Of a stretch of DNA of 64,000 nucleotides, positions 23,835-35,800 are shown piece by piece. This DNA is from Lutjanus erythropterus (taxonomy: Eukaryota; Chordata; Actinopteri; Lutjaniformes; Lutjanidae). Position 1 is the stretch's first letter; each line of letters starts with the position of its first letter. A program made the position numbers and the translations under genes. The stretch covers positions 9,034,683 through 9,098,682 of the forward strand of contig CM034603.1 of the NCBI GenBank assembly GCA_020091685.1. The letters run 5' to 3'. The notes under the pieces were generated by a model that saw only the letters and a program-made list of their open reading frames with translations, was not told where the DNA came from and made no database searches.

Positions 23835-26800
23835 CTGATGGAGGAGCGCAGGATGTTGCGTATCAGACTCCGCTGCATGACAGTCGGTTAAAAATGTTTC
23901 TTCTGTTTTACACATACCTTATTGGGTATAAGAGGACGTTGTCCCTCTGGCCCTCGTGCTCTCGGCTTCTCTTCGTGCTTTCTTTCACTCTGGTCTTCCT
24001 CTCCTATCAGCCGTCCTGCCTCCTCTGGTGAGACAGAAACACAGTCAACAAATTCCCCACAATGATCTTTCTAAGCTTTGGTTGAATATTACAAGAAAAA
24101 ATAAACATTAGTACGAATGCTGACAAGCAGAAGGAGCATTCTGTAATTGGAAATGTAAGCTGTAACTAGGCTGGGACTGAAATCACTGCCAGTAGAAAGT
24201 AAACAACAAGCAAAACACCTACAATTATGGACTGAATTGCCGGTACATTTTTGTGTTAAGTGCTTGCTAAAATTTCCAGAGAGGAAAAAAATGGCACCCA
24301 TTATAATGCTGGCCATGTGTTTAAATGCTAACTCATGTGTAGTTAACTTGGAAAAAATAGCAGCAGCTATTATTAATAACTTTTTTCTGTCCACATATTG
24401 CAGCAGGTTTTTCAATTAGAGCATAAAGGTGAACTTTTCTGTATTTTTTCTCCATTTTTAATGCCAATCTGTTGACTTTTACATTGATTTTATGGTGCGA
24501 CCTGTTCTGGCCTCTGGCTGTTGTACTGACCTTTTAATTCCCCCTGAGCAAGAGTGCAGTCTATAGTTCCTTTTCTCGCTGAGGTGGTTTGGCTCATTAC
24601 AAAGTCTAGACCTGAAACTAACAATAGCCCTTAACAATGACCCTCGCTCTGTGAAGGCCCTTAGAGTTCAGAGCAGCATACTTTTGTGACAAGCCAATCA
24701 AATCTCTGTCCGCTGCTGGATCTCTCCCTCTGACAGACTTGTTTTGAACAAAAGTTCTTTTAATGATGTTGATCTCATTTTTCAACTCCAGAGCTTTTCT
24801 CCAGAGCTAACTATCTATACATTTCATTCTACAAGCAGAACTGATAAACCATAATTCATGTAACGTTATCAGATGTAATTACTATTAATTGAGGGCCCCA
24901 ACATGATCAAAAATGTACCATATGCTGCATTTTAACGTGAGCAAGTGCGTTTTGAAAAAAAGTGTATAATTACACAGAGCCAGCCGGCTTTCTTTATCAT
25001 CTAATTACAGTAATTATACCATGGTACTGCAATTTATCTGACTGATTCTGAATTGCACACAGAACCGTTACAGTGTTTTGCCAACTTCTTTGCCTAATTT
25101 TCTAGACGGAGTTAAAATCTGCTACACTGTAGCAGAGCATCACAATATTATGTTTGCTGTTTGCTCTGATGCTCTTAATTTAAATTATTGTTTAACTCTA
25201 AATGAAACACAAACTTTAAAAGCAAAATACAACACTTTTAATGATGGTGTTTGGTTCAGTGTTGATGGTAAATGTGGTCAGTTGAAACAATAAACAAACA
25301 GGAATGCTCACTGAGCCGTGCCGGCAGTGCCTGCATATACCAGAATGCATTGCATGCATTAGGTGACAACATAGTCCTCCAGCATCCCTCCTGCCCAACC
25401 AAAACTGAAACTAGAAATCCAGGAAGAACAACAGATTTTCCAGCAGGAGGACTAAGTTTTCTCGGTCACCATAGCGTGTGCTGGTCTATTGTTTCAACTT
25501 ACTACATTTACCATCAAGACAAACTGAACTTTTACATGAAAAGTGGTGAATATTCTTCCTTTTATGGTCACATAAGAATAGCAATGAGGAAAAAAAGCAC
25601 AATTTCTGCAGAGGTCGTTATTTGAAATGATGTAAAGTATGAATGAACTTTGATGCATCTATGCATTAAATATGAAGTAAATTACAGTAACTATAGAACT
25701 GAAGTATACCTTTACACTGCGTTAATTCCACAGTAATGCAAGACAAAATAACGCTTTTGATTACATATGTAACTGCATCAGTTTGCCATTTCTGTTCTTA
25801 AGCAAACCTGAGAGACTTTAGTTACTTGCAAGTTTAATTGTCTACTGTAAAAGACCGCAGTGTTGGAAAGTATATAGCGGAGAACTAAACCACAATTAAC
25901 AGTACAGCAACATGTATTCAGTACAACACTTTGACATTGATCAAAAGACACTGGTGCTTTTTGTGAGGCAGTGATGCTGAAGTGCAGCATTTAACAATTA
26001 TGTTACAATGCTAATAATCAGCTGTTAAAATAAGTAGACATATCTGCATTTTGATCAGTGATCTGTATGCTTCATAAGCATTTAAACTAGTATAAGGTGT
26101 CTATTCTGAGGACTGTGTGTAAGACCAGCATTTTGTGTTTAAAGGTTAGGATTTAGAGAGTCAGTTTGGCTGTTTGTATGAGGAGACTTATACATTGAAA
26201 CTGTTGTACAAATTAAGCCAAAGATTGTAATACAACTGCAGTACCTAGACTCTCCTGCAGGTGTCTCTGCCTCATGACAGCCAGGCTGGGCTTGGCGCTC
26301 TGCGGAGGCGGCTCCGGCCTCGGCCCACAGGGGGTCACGCTTCCACCGCCGCTCTGTCTGTCCTCCTCCATCTCAGTCCGCGAGTCTGTCAGGGGTACGA
26401 TCCTCTCCTGCCTGCCCGTCTCCATCTGTCTGTCCGTCTGTTGTTTGGAGGACACCACGTGGCCGTTACTCCGGGTATCAGCGGGGGCATCTGAGATGGT
26501 GGTCGATCTGTCAGCGTCGTCTGTCACTTTGATGTCACAGGTGCTGCTCTCGTCTGAGTCCTCGATTTCTGCCCCGATGCAGCTGTACACCATGCTGACC
26601 AGGTCTGTGGGCTGCACAAAGATAAAACATAGATGTGGTCCGAAAACCTTAAAAAAATGTTTGCATACCTTTGCATGGTGTAATGTTTTGACCAGGATTC
26701 CCTGCTGTTGATGATGCACCAACTCATTTAACTGTCTAGTCTGGTGGCAACAGTGGGGAGAGTGAAGGCTGCGATTAAAATTTTCAATTCAACAAATTCA

Positions 26801-29800
26801 ATTATAGCTAAATTAAATTATCCCTCGTTTTGCTGGGGATGTCCTCAAATCCCCTCATGGATCAGTGAGGATCCCTGGACTCTACTTTGAGAACCAAAGG
26901 GATTTGGATGCCTCCAACTGTGTGTGTGTGTGTGTGTGAGGGTTTTGGCAGAGATTTAAAATAGGCCATACAGTCCTCCACACCTCTGACAAGCTACACA
27001 AGTACAGTACAGTACAGTACACAAGTACAGTACAACACAGAAAAAGGCTGGGAATAGCAGGTGGTGGGCACAGGATGCAGTGTATCATGCCATGATAACT
27101 ATAGGAATTGGGAGCAGGACGTTCACATTTTGTATCACTATTTATGAGCTGCAGACAGAAGATACAATATTGAAATAGTCACAAATTTACATAAAATTCA
27201 AATCAGGGCTGCCCAGAGGTTCAGCTGGACCAGTCCTGCTAATAAATAAATAGATAACAATAAAAATAACAAATTAAAAAAGAATGTAAATATAAATTAG
27301 AAAATGCTGTTTATGCAGTTTGATTTTTGTGAGGTGAAAATGCTCGGTAAGGGATGCCTTGGCAGAGGTTGTTGTGATGCAGTCATTATTGCAGCGGCCT
27401 GTGTTCAATCCCAGCTCATGTTGTCCTGTCTCTCTCTCCCATCTTTCCCGTCTACCTTTGCATATCTTTGAATATATTGGATCCCTAATTATTAATTATT
27501 TTCTATAATCTGAGCATATCAGTAAAGGAAGTTGGGATCTTAGTTCCATTTTGCATCTTAACTATACAAGTCATTAAAACAGACGTGTGCTTTTGGTCCT
27601 TGGTCCACCATTAAGTTTTAATTGTGGTCCTCCACAGAAAAAAGTTTGGGCTTTAAACAATTTGTGGTGCTAGATTGGTGCCCTACTTTCAAAGGGAATG
27701 ATTCGATGTGTGCCACAGTGTTTTGACTATTTGGAAGTTCTATTCACACTTAAAGGTATAGTTTTTTGAAGTGGGGTTGTATGAGGTAGATGGCAACTGG
27801 CAAACCCCAAGTTTGGATAAGCAGCTGGAGTACTGGTGTACTGTGCACACATGTGGCTGCAAACTAAACATTTTAGGTGATGCACAGCAAAGTTTATTGT
27901 ACAATGTGCAAAGACAGTTAAGGCATTCTATTGTAAGCAATGTACTGCTGTAGACAGGGCCAGCAGCAAAACGAATTTTAGCCACCTACAAAAAAAGCTC
28001 ACCTTAAATAAAGCAAACAAAATCGATATCGGTTGCAGTGTGCTCTATCTGTAGAATAGTTTCTCTGCTTTTACCTTGCCTTACCTTCCAGACACTGGGA
28101 AACTGACGTTACATAAGCAAAGTATTGTTCCTCCCAAAGCTACCAGACTTGTTTGGCCAAAACCAGTAATTTTACCTCACAGAGTTGCTGGTCTACCACC
28201 ACCTCTATCTATTAGTTTTATGTGACTTCAGTAAATCTGAACTAACCTTTTCCAACACCGGAGGTTCTGATAATTTCACACTTTGTGTACCTGTCTTTGG
28301 ATGAGGCAGGGGGGGCTGGCAGCTCTCATCCCATGCACGGGTACACCCTGCGTGGGCCGAGGTGAAGGCATGGTCCCGTTCGCCCCGGGAACGGCGCTCT
28401 CTGGCCTCCCAGCGTCCTTGGGGTGCTGAATCATCGAGTAGACGTTCTCTAAGGCGCCGCTGGAGTGGGCAGACAGAAAAACACAAGAAATTTTGATGAG
28501 TGAGTCATATTTACGTACATTTACGGGGTCGAGACTTGACCTGTGAGGCGCTGGATGTGAGCAAACACTGGGTGATCTAACTTGTCCTTAAACTGACCTC
28601 CCTGCTACAACCAGAATATACTGCACATTAAAAGTCTGTATTTATTATCAATAAACACAGATACAATGTACTGTGCAGCACGAGCATGCACATCCTGTGT
28701 CATCAGTCTCAAAATGTTGTTAATGAACACATTTTTGGCCAAAATGCTGTTGCACTTCCCACACACACACTGTAGTGTTGCAGAAAGACAAAAGAGATGG
28801 ATGCAGAGGGCAGCCAAGTGAACGCTCTGACAACCAATCTCTTTGATTGCTTAGCAACAATCTGCTGGTAACACACTACAAACCATGGTAAACTGTTTGT
28901 TAAAAAGCCATTTCTATCTATAGCTGGCTTTAAGATGACTCATCTGTTCTTTTATGCCTCTCTGTCTGACAGCTGTAGGCAGCTGTAAAACTTGGCCTCC
29001 GTGAAAGAGTCTAACTCCTGCACCGCGGCAAGGTTGTTAAACCAGCAGAGGCGATTGCGTCACCCGTTTTTAGCCTCGCCACAGTTCCTTTAAGCTGAAC
29101 TTGTAAGCACCTCAGTCAGCTGAAACACACACTGTAGCTCTGAGCGAGTGCCTTTTCTCCTGCATTTTGTGAAACTTGACTTAATGGGGAAGTTTACAAA
29201 GACTGTCTACTGAGTGCTACACCATTCCCTCAGCTATTAATCTGTATAATTCATTTTTTAAAATAAGTTTGACACATTGCACTTCCTCCTCTTTGCAATA
29301 CTGCTGTCTACTTTTTTAACTATGGCGCAGTTATGTAAGAGCAGTTTAAATGTATGCAATGTCATAAATTCAAAGCAAAGGAAAAACAGTTGGTGACAGC
29401 GAAATATTTTCTTCCGTTCAAATATTTATGAAGCTATGAAGTGACGTTAATGCCCTGCGCTGGATTAATTTAACAGCCATCTCATTCTCTGGGTCTGTGC
29501 ACTTAAATGTTATTTTCAACCTCTCCTTCCACTCAGGCCGCGTGCCGCGTACGTACTCCGAGTCCTGATTGGAGATGGTGGAGTTGCGGTTCTTGCGGAA
29601 GCCGGAGAAAATGGACAGCACGCTGCGTCTTTTCTTTCTCCTCAGTGACTGGGCCTGATGGAGGGATGACAACTGACTGCAGAGGGGAGAGAGAGAAGGA
29701 GAAATGAGAGGGGATTAATGGTACAGAGAACAAATCAAAAGAACAGATGGATATAAACAGAAATGTATACAGCAGGGTCAGAGTAAGACGTCACTTTGGT

Positions 29801-32800
29801 TAGTTAGGAATATTAACGCAATTATAACCATCAATTATTGACCAGTATACATTCTATGAGTCGTCACTGGCTAGTGGATCCCAGTGTTAACAGCTGCCTA
29901 CATGATGTTTGTTACTTATGCTAATGAACCATTTGACAATAACAGACTTTATTCTGGCTGGGCCTGTGCAGATGGGTTCATGTATTTGGCAGAACACTTA
30001 GTTTATGCTCCCTGAATCAGTCTTTTTCATGCACTACTGGTGAGCATTAAGCACACACTGTCGTGCAGCTTAATAATTGTTCAGGGCTGCTCTTTTTGTG
30101 TGGTTTGGGAAGTCGTACTGCTCTTTCAGTTGAATATTTCTGATGAAAGTTCAAGTTTTAAAGGGACAGTTCACCCAAAATAAAAAAAAAAAACATATTT
30201 TACCTTACCTGTGGTGAAATTTCTCCATCTAGATAGTCCCTCTAAAAGTTTTAGCAGTATTTGGCTGTAGAGATGCCTGCCCTCTCTCCATTATAATGGG
30301 ACTAAGTGGCACTCAGCTGGTGATGCTCAAAGTGCCAAAATATATTTGAAAAATCCAAAGCCAGTGACTCTTTCCAGGAATAATGACCCACTTACTCAAG
30401 ATGATGCACAGGCCTTGTTGTGAGCAGCTTCATGTAGGAACTACTTTCTGTTTAGAAGAAAAGTAGTTTCGGTAGATTGTGCTCCAGTTTAGCTCCATTA
30501 TAATCGAATGGTCAATAACTCCAAAACTTGGCAACTCACACCAAAACAGAATGGATGAATAGCGCTATAGGTCAGAGAAAAAATATGTATTTTTGATCTG
30601 GGGATGAACTGTCCCTTTAGGTTAATTTTACAACTTTAATAGAATCTAAATTATATTAATATGAGGTTCAGTTAGCTTTACACAGAAACAGCCAATAGAA
30701 ATGTCCCTCAGAGGGCAACTTTTTACTTTTACACTGAGTAAATTTGATACTTGTGTGTACTTTTGTCACAACTGCTCTGTTGAAAGTCATCAATTAACAC
30801 AGTACAGTAGTTTTTTCAGATGTAGTTTGTAGTTCGGTAGCCTTAGCATTTGCTTTTTACCAGTATAACATATTTATGCTGTAAAATATGTAGTTTGAAC
30901 TTTTCATAAAAATATATTTTGTAATATGAAAATATATACTTTAGCACAGATCTTAACTTGATGACGTCCTTAAACTAAATTCACTGAATGCTGTTTTACA
31001 GCAGTAGTAGTTGATTTTTGGCGTCATTTAGAAGTTTGGACGACTTGTTGGCTAACAGTTAATTATTTATAAATCTAGCATACGCATTAGCACAACAGTA
31101 GCATTAGCATTCATTTGTTGAGAAGTGTTTCTGTCTACTTGAAGAATGACCGTCCACTATTCACTGTCTTTCTAGCTCTGTTTTTGGTTTCCAGAAACTT
31201 CTGAGGGAAGGATGTGACGTTTTAGCTGCTAAATGCTCCACAGCTACTAGCTAGCTAATTTTGTCTGCCGTCTGGTGCAGGATACAGAGCGTTTTTACAG
31301 CTCATTTAGTGAAACTATACACCTGCTGTGGGCCTGAAAACCAAACCCTGCTAACACAAAGTCGTTGCAGTAACGTAGTTGCAACGTAACCGCAACATGT
31401 GACCTTATTTATAACCTACCAAGTGTCATCGCTAACATGTTAGTTTAAACATAGATGCTATGTTCTCTCAGCATTTCCACCACTTTCTGAAGATGTGACA
31501 TTTTCACAAGGTTGCGACAACATCATTATATAAAGTACGGAAAACGTCATGCGGAGAATGTTGAACAGAATTCGTAACGTTTCATTATAGCAGTAACATT
31601 GTAACAACGCCACAAATGATACGTCACATTTGCGATGTTGTAGGGATATACTGTGTGTGCAGAGAAACAAAGAGCTTAAAGATGCAAATTATCTCTGGGT
31701 CCATCACTTCAAGCAAAGATCCATTTTTTAAACAGAAATAAAGTGACCCAAAAGAATTCAATTATCCCTGGACCAGACAGCGCTTTATTGAAATTGTATT
31801 GATTATGTTTGCAGTATGCTTTCAACAGACAACAAATGCTAAAGTCTGGGTTAAATTAGTAGTAAAAATGAAAGCATACAGCTGTGTTTTTCAATATGTA
31901 ATTACTTGACAACAAATCTGTGTCTGTAGACAGTCAGTGTTCTCTCATACGGAGGAAGCACAGGAACAATTTTGCGTGATGACTGTACAGTCTCAAAGAT
32001 AATTAGACAGCAAACAGGAGGCTGGACTGTGACTGTAAACAAGATTATTTTATATAATGGAATATGTTCTAGTTATCCAACAAATAGGGCTACAAATGAG
32101 GCATCTATGAAGTGCAAATGGAAGCTCTCTGCTAAACCTGTGCCCCAGTGTTATTCATCACTGATACCATTAAATGACATATGAAAGGATCAAGGAGAAG
32201 GACATGTAGTGGTCCTGTTTTTAATGCATGTATTATACAGGAGGAATGCTTGTCTTATGTAGGTTCTTATTAATATATATTGATTTTTGGTGCAGCAGGG
32301 TGAGCAGTCGTACCTTCTAGAGACCGAACATCTCACCCACTAAAACTAATTTGATTAACATACATTCATATCTTCATGCACAATTAATTTGATGTATCTA
32401 GATCTGTGATAAGAGGCAGCAGTGTTTATATCATTTACTTCAGCCCTGTCTGGATGAAATGTAGAAAATGATTCTGTTCAATTCCATACAGCGTGATGGG
32501 ACACTGATAACATTTCCATTTTAATTATACTGATATAGTATTAAAGCACATTACTTTCACCGGGGGGACCCTCAGAAGCGTCTCTCGTCAGTATAAGTTC
32601 TATTACTCATAATCATGACCCTGCATCTCGTGATTAGAACTTCGCATCTTGTAATTATGAGGACACATTTTCATAATTAGGAAATCTTTATGTGTTAATT
32701 ATGAGAAGACTATTCCATATTTATGATAAATAAGACCAATCATCATTTCAGAAGACAGACTGAGATGATAGTTGCTATTATTTCCTTATTGGTTTGAGGC

Positions 32801-35800
32801 ATTTGGGAGACACTCATTCAGTCAGTGACTAATCTGCATGGCATTATTCATGCTGTATGTCAACACTGCCCGTGAATCTTAAGTTACTGGAATTGTTTAG
32901 GAAGGAGAACACATTATGATTAACTTGAGTCTGCTTCAACTGATTTTTTGCCTGCTTGGGGGCAGTGGTCGTGGGCGTATTATCACTTTTTTTAAAACTT
33001 GCTATCTTGCTAGCTAAGGGCTTATTTACACATCCAGCAGATAGTGAACATTAGCATTTGTTTGGAGTCATGCTTTGGGCCACCTGGTGACTTTAAGTCT
33101 AATATTCGCTTTTCAGCTCCGTTTTTGGTTTCCGCTGACTGGAAAAAATGTTTGGCTCTTAAATTTCTAAATGCCCCAGTATGTCCAACCTTCGTGTTTC
33201 TGCAGTTAAAGGTGCCCAGTGGAGTTTTCTTATAAACAGAGAAAGTTTACCTCCACTTTGTCCCAGTGTGTCCACCAAAGATTTGAAGAAAAATGGTTGA
33301 AAGATATTTTTAAAAAAATAGGGAACAAATCAAGCACATCATAAGCATAAATCTTATGTTACAGCAAACTTATCAAGGAGTCAGAAGTCTGCACATTTAA
33401 AAAACATCCAGGAGGTGGTGTCAACTGTGCAAATTATGAGAAGTTCAGAATGAATCACATATTCTTCTGTCCATATTACGATGAGTTCAGAATACAGATA
33501 TTAAATGAAATGTCTCCCTAAAATCCAGAAATGTTCTGGTGCACTAACAATGACAGAATGAAGTGGTTGTTAAATTTTAGCCAGTGTAGTGACCAGCCTC
33601 GAAGCGAGTTCCTGTTCACGCTGCCGGCCAACTCAGTCGCTCATTCATGGCATCAAACCCTGTTTTTAGATCAACTAATTAAAACCACACTGATCAGAAA
33701 AAATTAACACTTCAACAAACATCAGCATGAAAAGAACTATGACCAAAAAAAGAAAAAAAAACATCTTTGGCAAACATTTATCTGTATTTATTCTGATGTT
33801 GTAGTTTGACTCAGTCCCACCTATTAACACTGGAGAACCAGGATGTGTGGCCTGTTCTGCAGCCTGCCTTCACATTTAGGGAGCTCTCATGTTGTCCATT
33901 TCTCTTTATACAGACTGTCTTACCTTTACAGCGACCGCCTTCAAATGAGTGGTCTATTGATCTTTTGTTAAATATTGATTATAGCTGCTTTAAGGTGGCT
34001 CGACCAGCTCCAGGTCCCACTCACCAGCATTGTTTTGAATGGTAACCCTAATTCCGATAATCACATTTTTTGTCTTAATTACAATATAATTTTCTCATCA
34101 TTAAGAGATAATTATCTCATACTAATGAGAAGTGTCTCACATAATTACAAGATTAAGTTCTTACATGTCTGCTTGGACACGCTCCTGTTAGATGCTAAAG
34201 GATAAAATATCAGGTTTTACTGATCCACCAGATTAGGAGCGCAGTTCTCCTAATGTTTGTGCTTTCACTCTTGTTTGTGTGTCATCCTCAGGGGCTACTG
34301 TATTAATGACATATCTACTGCATTTTTTAATGACTGCATTATACAACCTGATTCTGTGAGCTACCTGTCGGGCAGAACTCTCTTGCTGTAGAAATCAGGC
34401 AGTCCGTCCTCCAGCATATTGACGCCTCCGTTCTCTGAGCAATGCTACACACACACACACAACAGGAAACAGATAGAATAACAGGATAAAAATGATCAAT
34501 CCACCATGTCGACAAAAAGCTGAAAGGCTGACAAAAGGTATTATCATTTCAAATGGCGGGCTGGCTGGCAAAACCAGATCCACCGCCAACAGAAGTCTGT
34601 TTGTAAAACAACTCCTCATCACGCTGCCCTAACTGAGTTTGTGCCGATTTAGAAAAAGCTTTTACAAAGTCTCAAAACAAACAAGCTGCTAAGTTAGAGG
34701 CTGCCCCGCGGCCCCTGGGAGATTGTTGTGCATGATTAACATTTGAGTCACAGAGACACATGCGACAGCTTCCTACTTTAAAAGGAACTTATTTTTGGAA
34801 AGTGCCACTGGCATGGAAAACAAGATGAATAACAAAAGTTCACACAAAGCAGTTGGAAGATTAAAAAAAAGCCTAAAACCTATACATGTTGGGTTTACTT
34901 TCTCACCTCTCCACCTCCCTGAGCTCTTTTGTGGAAACACAGACTGAACTGTATGTATGAGATGAAAAATGGGGCAGTTAAACGCACACAATGGTGTCAC
35001 TGGCACAATAAAAACTCCATAACCTTCTAGATGCCTTCAAAAACATCCCAGATACTATTTTTAAAGTGCTGGCTGTGTTAAAAAAAATCAGGCGAGCATA
35101 CAAATATGTTTGTTCACGGTGGAGGAACTGACCCTTCGCTAAACCCCGCCCCAAACAGTACCTGTCTAATCATAGGTTAGCAACCGTAACTACTGCTGCC
35201 AAGCTTTCCATTTCTCTACATGTTAAAATGATGACAGAGAGCGATACTCGAAAACACGAAATACAAGAGCACATTTGTGGTGAATGGATTAAACTCTGTC
35301 TTCAGCTGCTCAAACATGCGAATGTTAGCATGACTGGCTAACTAATGCTAACTTACTAGCTGCAGTAACTACCTCCAGCCAAACTTGTTAGTTAGCATCT
35401 GCATTTGTCCTGTGGGGGTTTGAGGAGGAGGAGGAGGACGTGGGCTGGTGCAGAATCAAAGTGGGCTGACGACGATGCATCTCATTCTGCCTCGCTGTCT
35501 CAGGTCTAAACCGGGTTAGCTTAGCTTTTATCCTGGCTGTCTTTCACAATCATGGTCCGGCAGGGTGACCCATCTCAAGGGGCGCTGCTCAAGTCCCTGT
35601 GCTTCTTTTTCCCACGTTAGTGAGGGTATTTCTGTCATCTATCATGTAGATATACGTGCCGTATTTCACCATCCAACCAGTGTTTGCTGAGATGTAAGCT
35701 AGCTTTAGCCTTGTTTAGCATTAACGTTATATAATCTCTGCAGCTACTGTGTAACACTTTCACAGGGTTCTTGTTATAAAATGTGTCAGATGGAAATATT

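Larger units (their letters stand above)
29677..34364 (-). other. intron of carmil3 between window exons 16 and 17
   Basis: About 4.7 kb. Contains the element at 30159, two copies of the CACATCCAGCAGA family and two palindromic repeat patches. No exon was recognised, and none is needed by phase. Confidence 0.7.

Noticed and set aside
23612-23878. An Arg-rich minus-strand frame overlapping exon 21
   Set aside because: It would need the 39-bp intron, or none, and shows no tail similarity; the Ser/Glu-rich frame continues NKPSLDLS instead.
26274-26711. A 145-codon plus-strand frame opposite exon 19
   Set aside because: It is antisense to a well-supported coding exon, and its Ser/Leu/Cys-rich product is what an antisense of acidic, disordered sequence looks like.
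28205-28486. An Arg-rich minus-strand frame covering exon 18
   Set aside because: It is open across the exon but has weaker third-position GC and runs into the intron; the other frame gives tail-like residues similar to CARMIL3. Kept as an alternative only.
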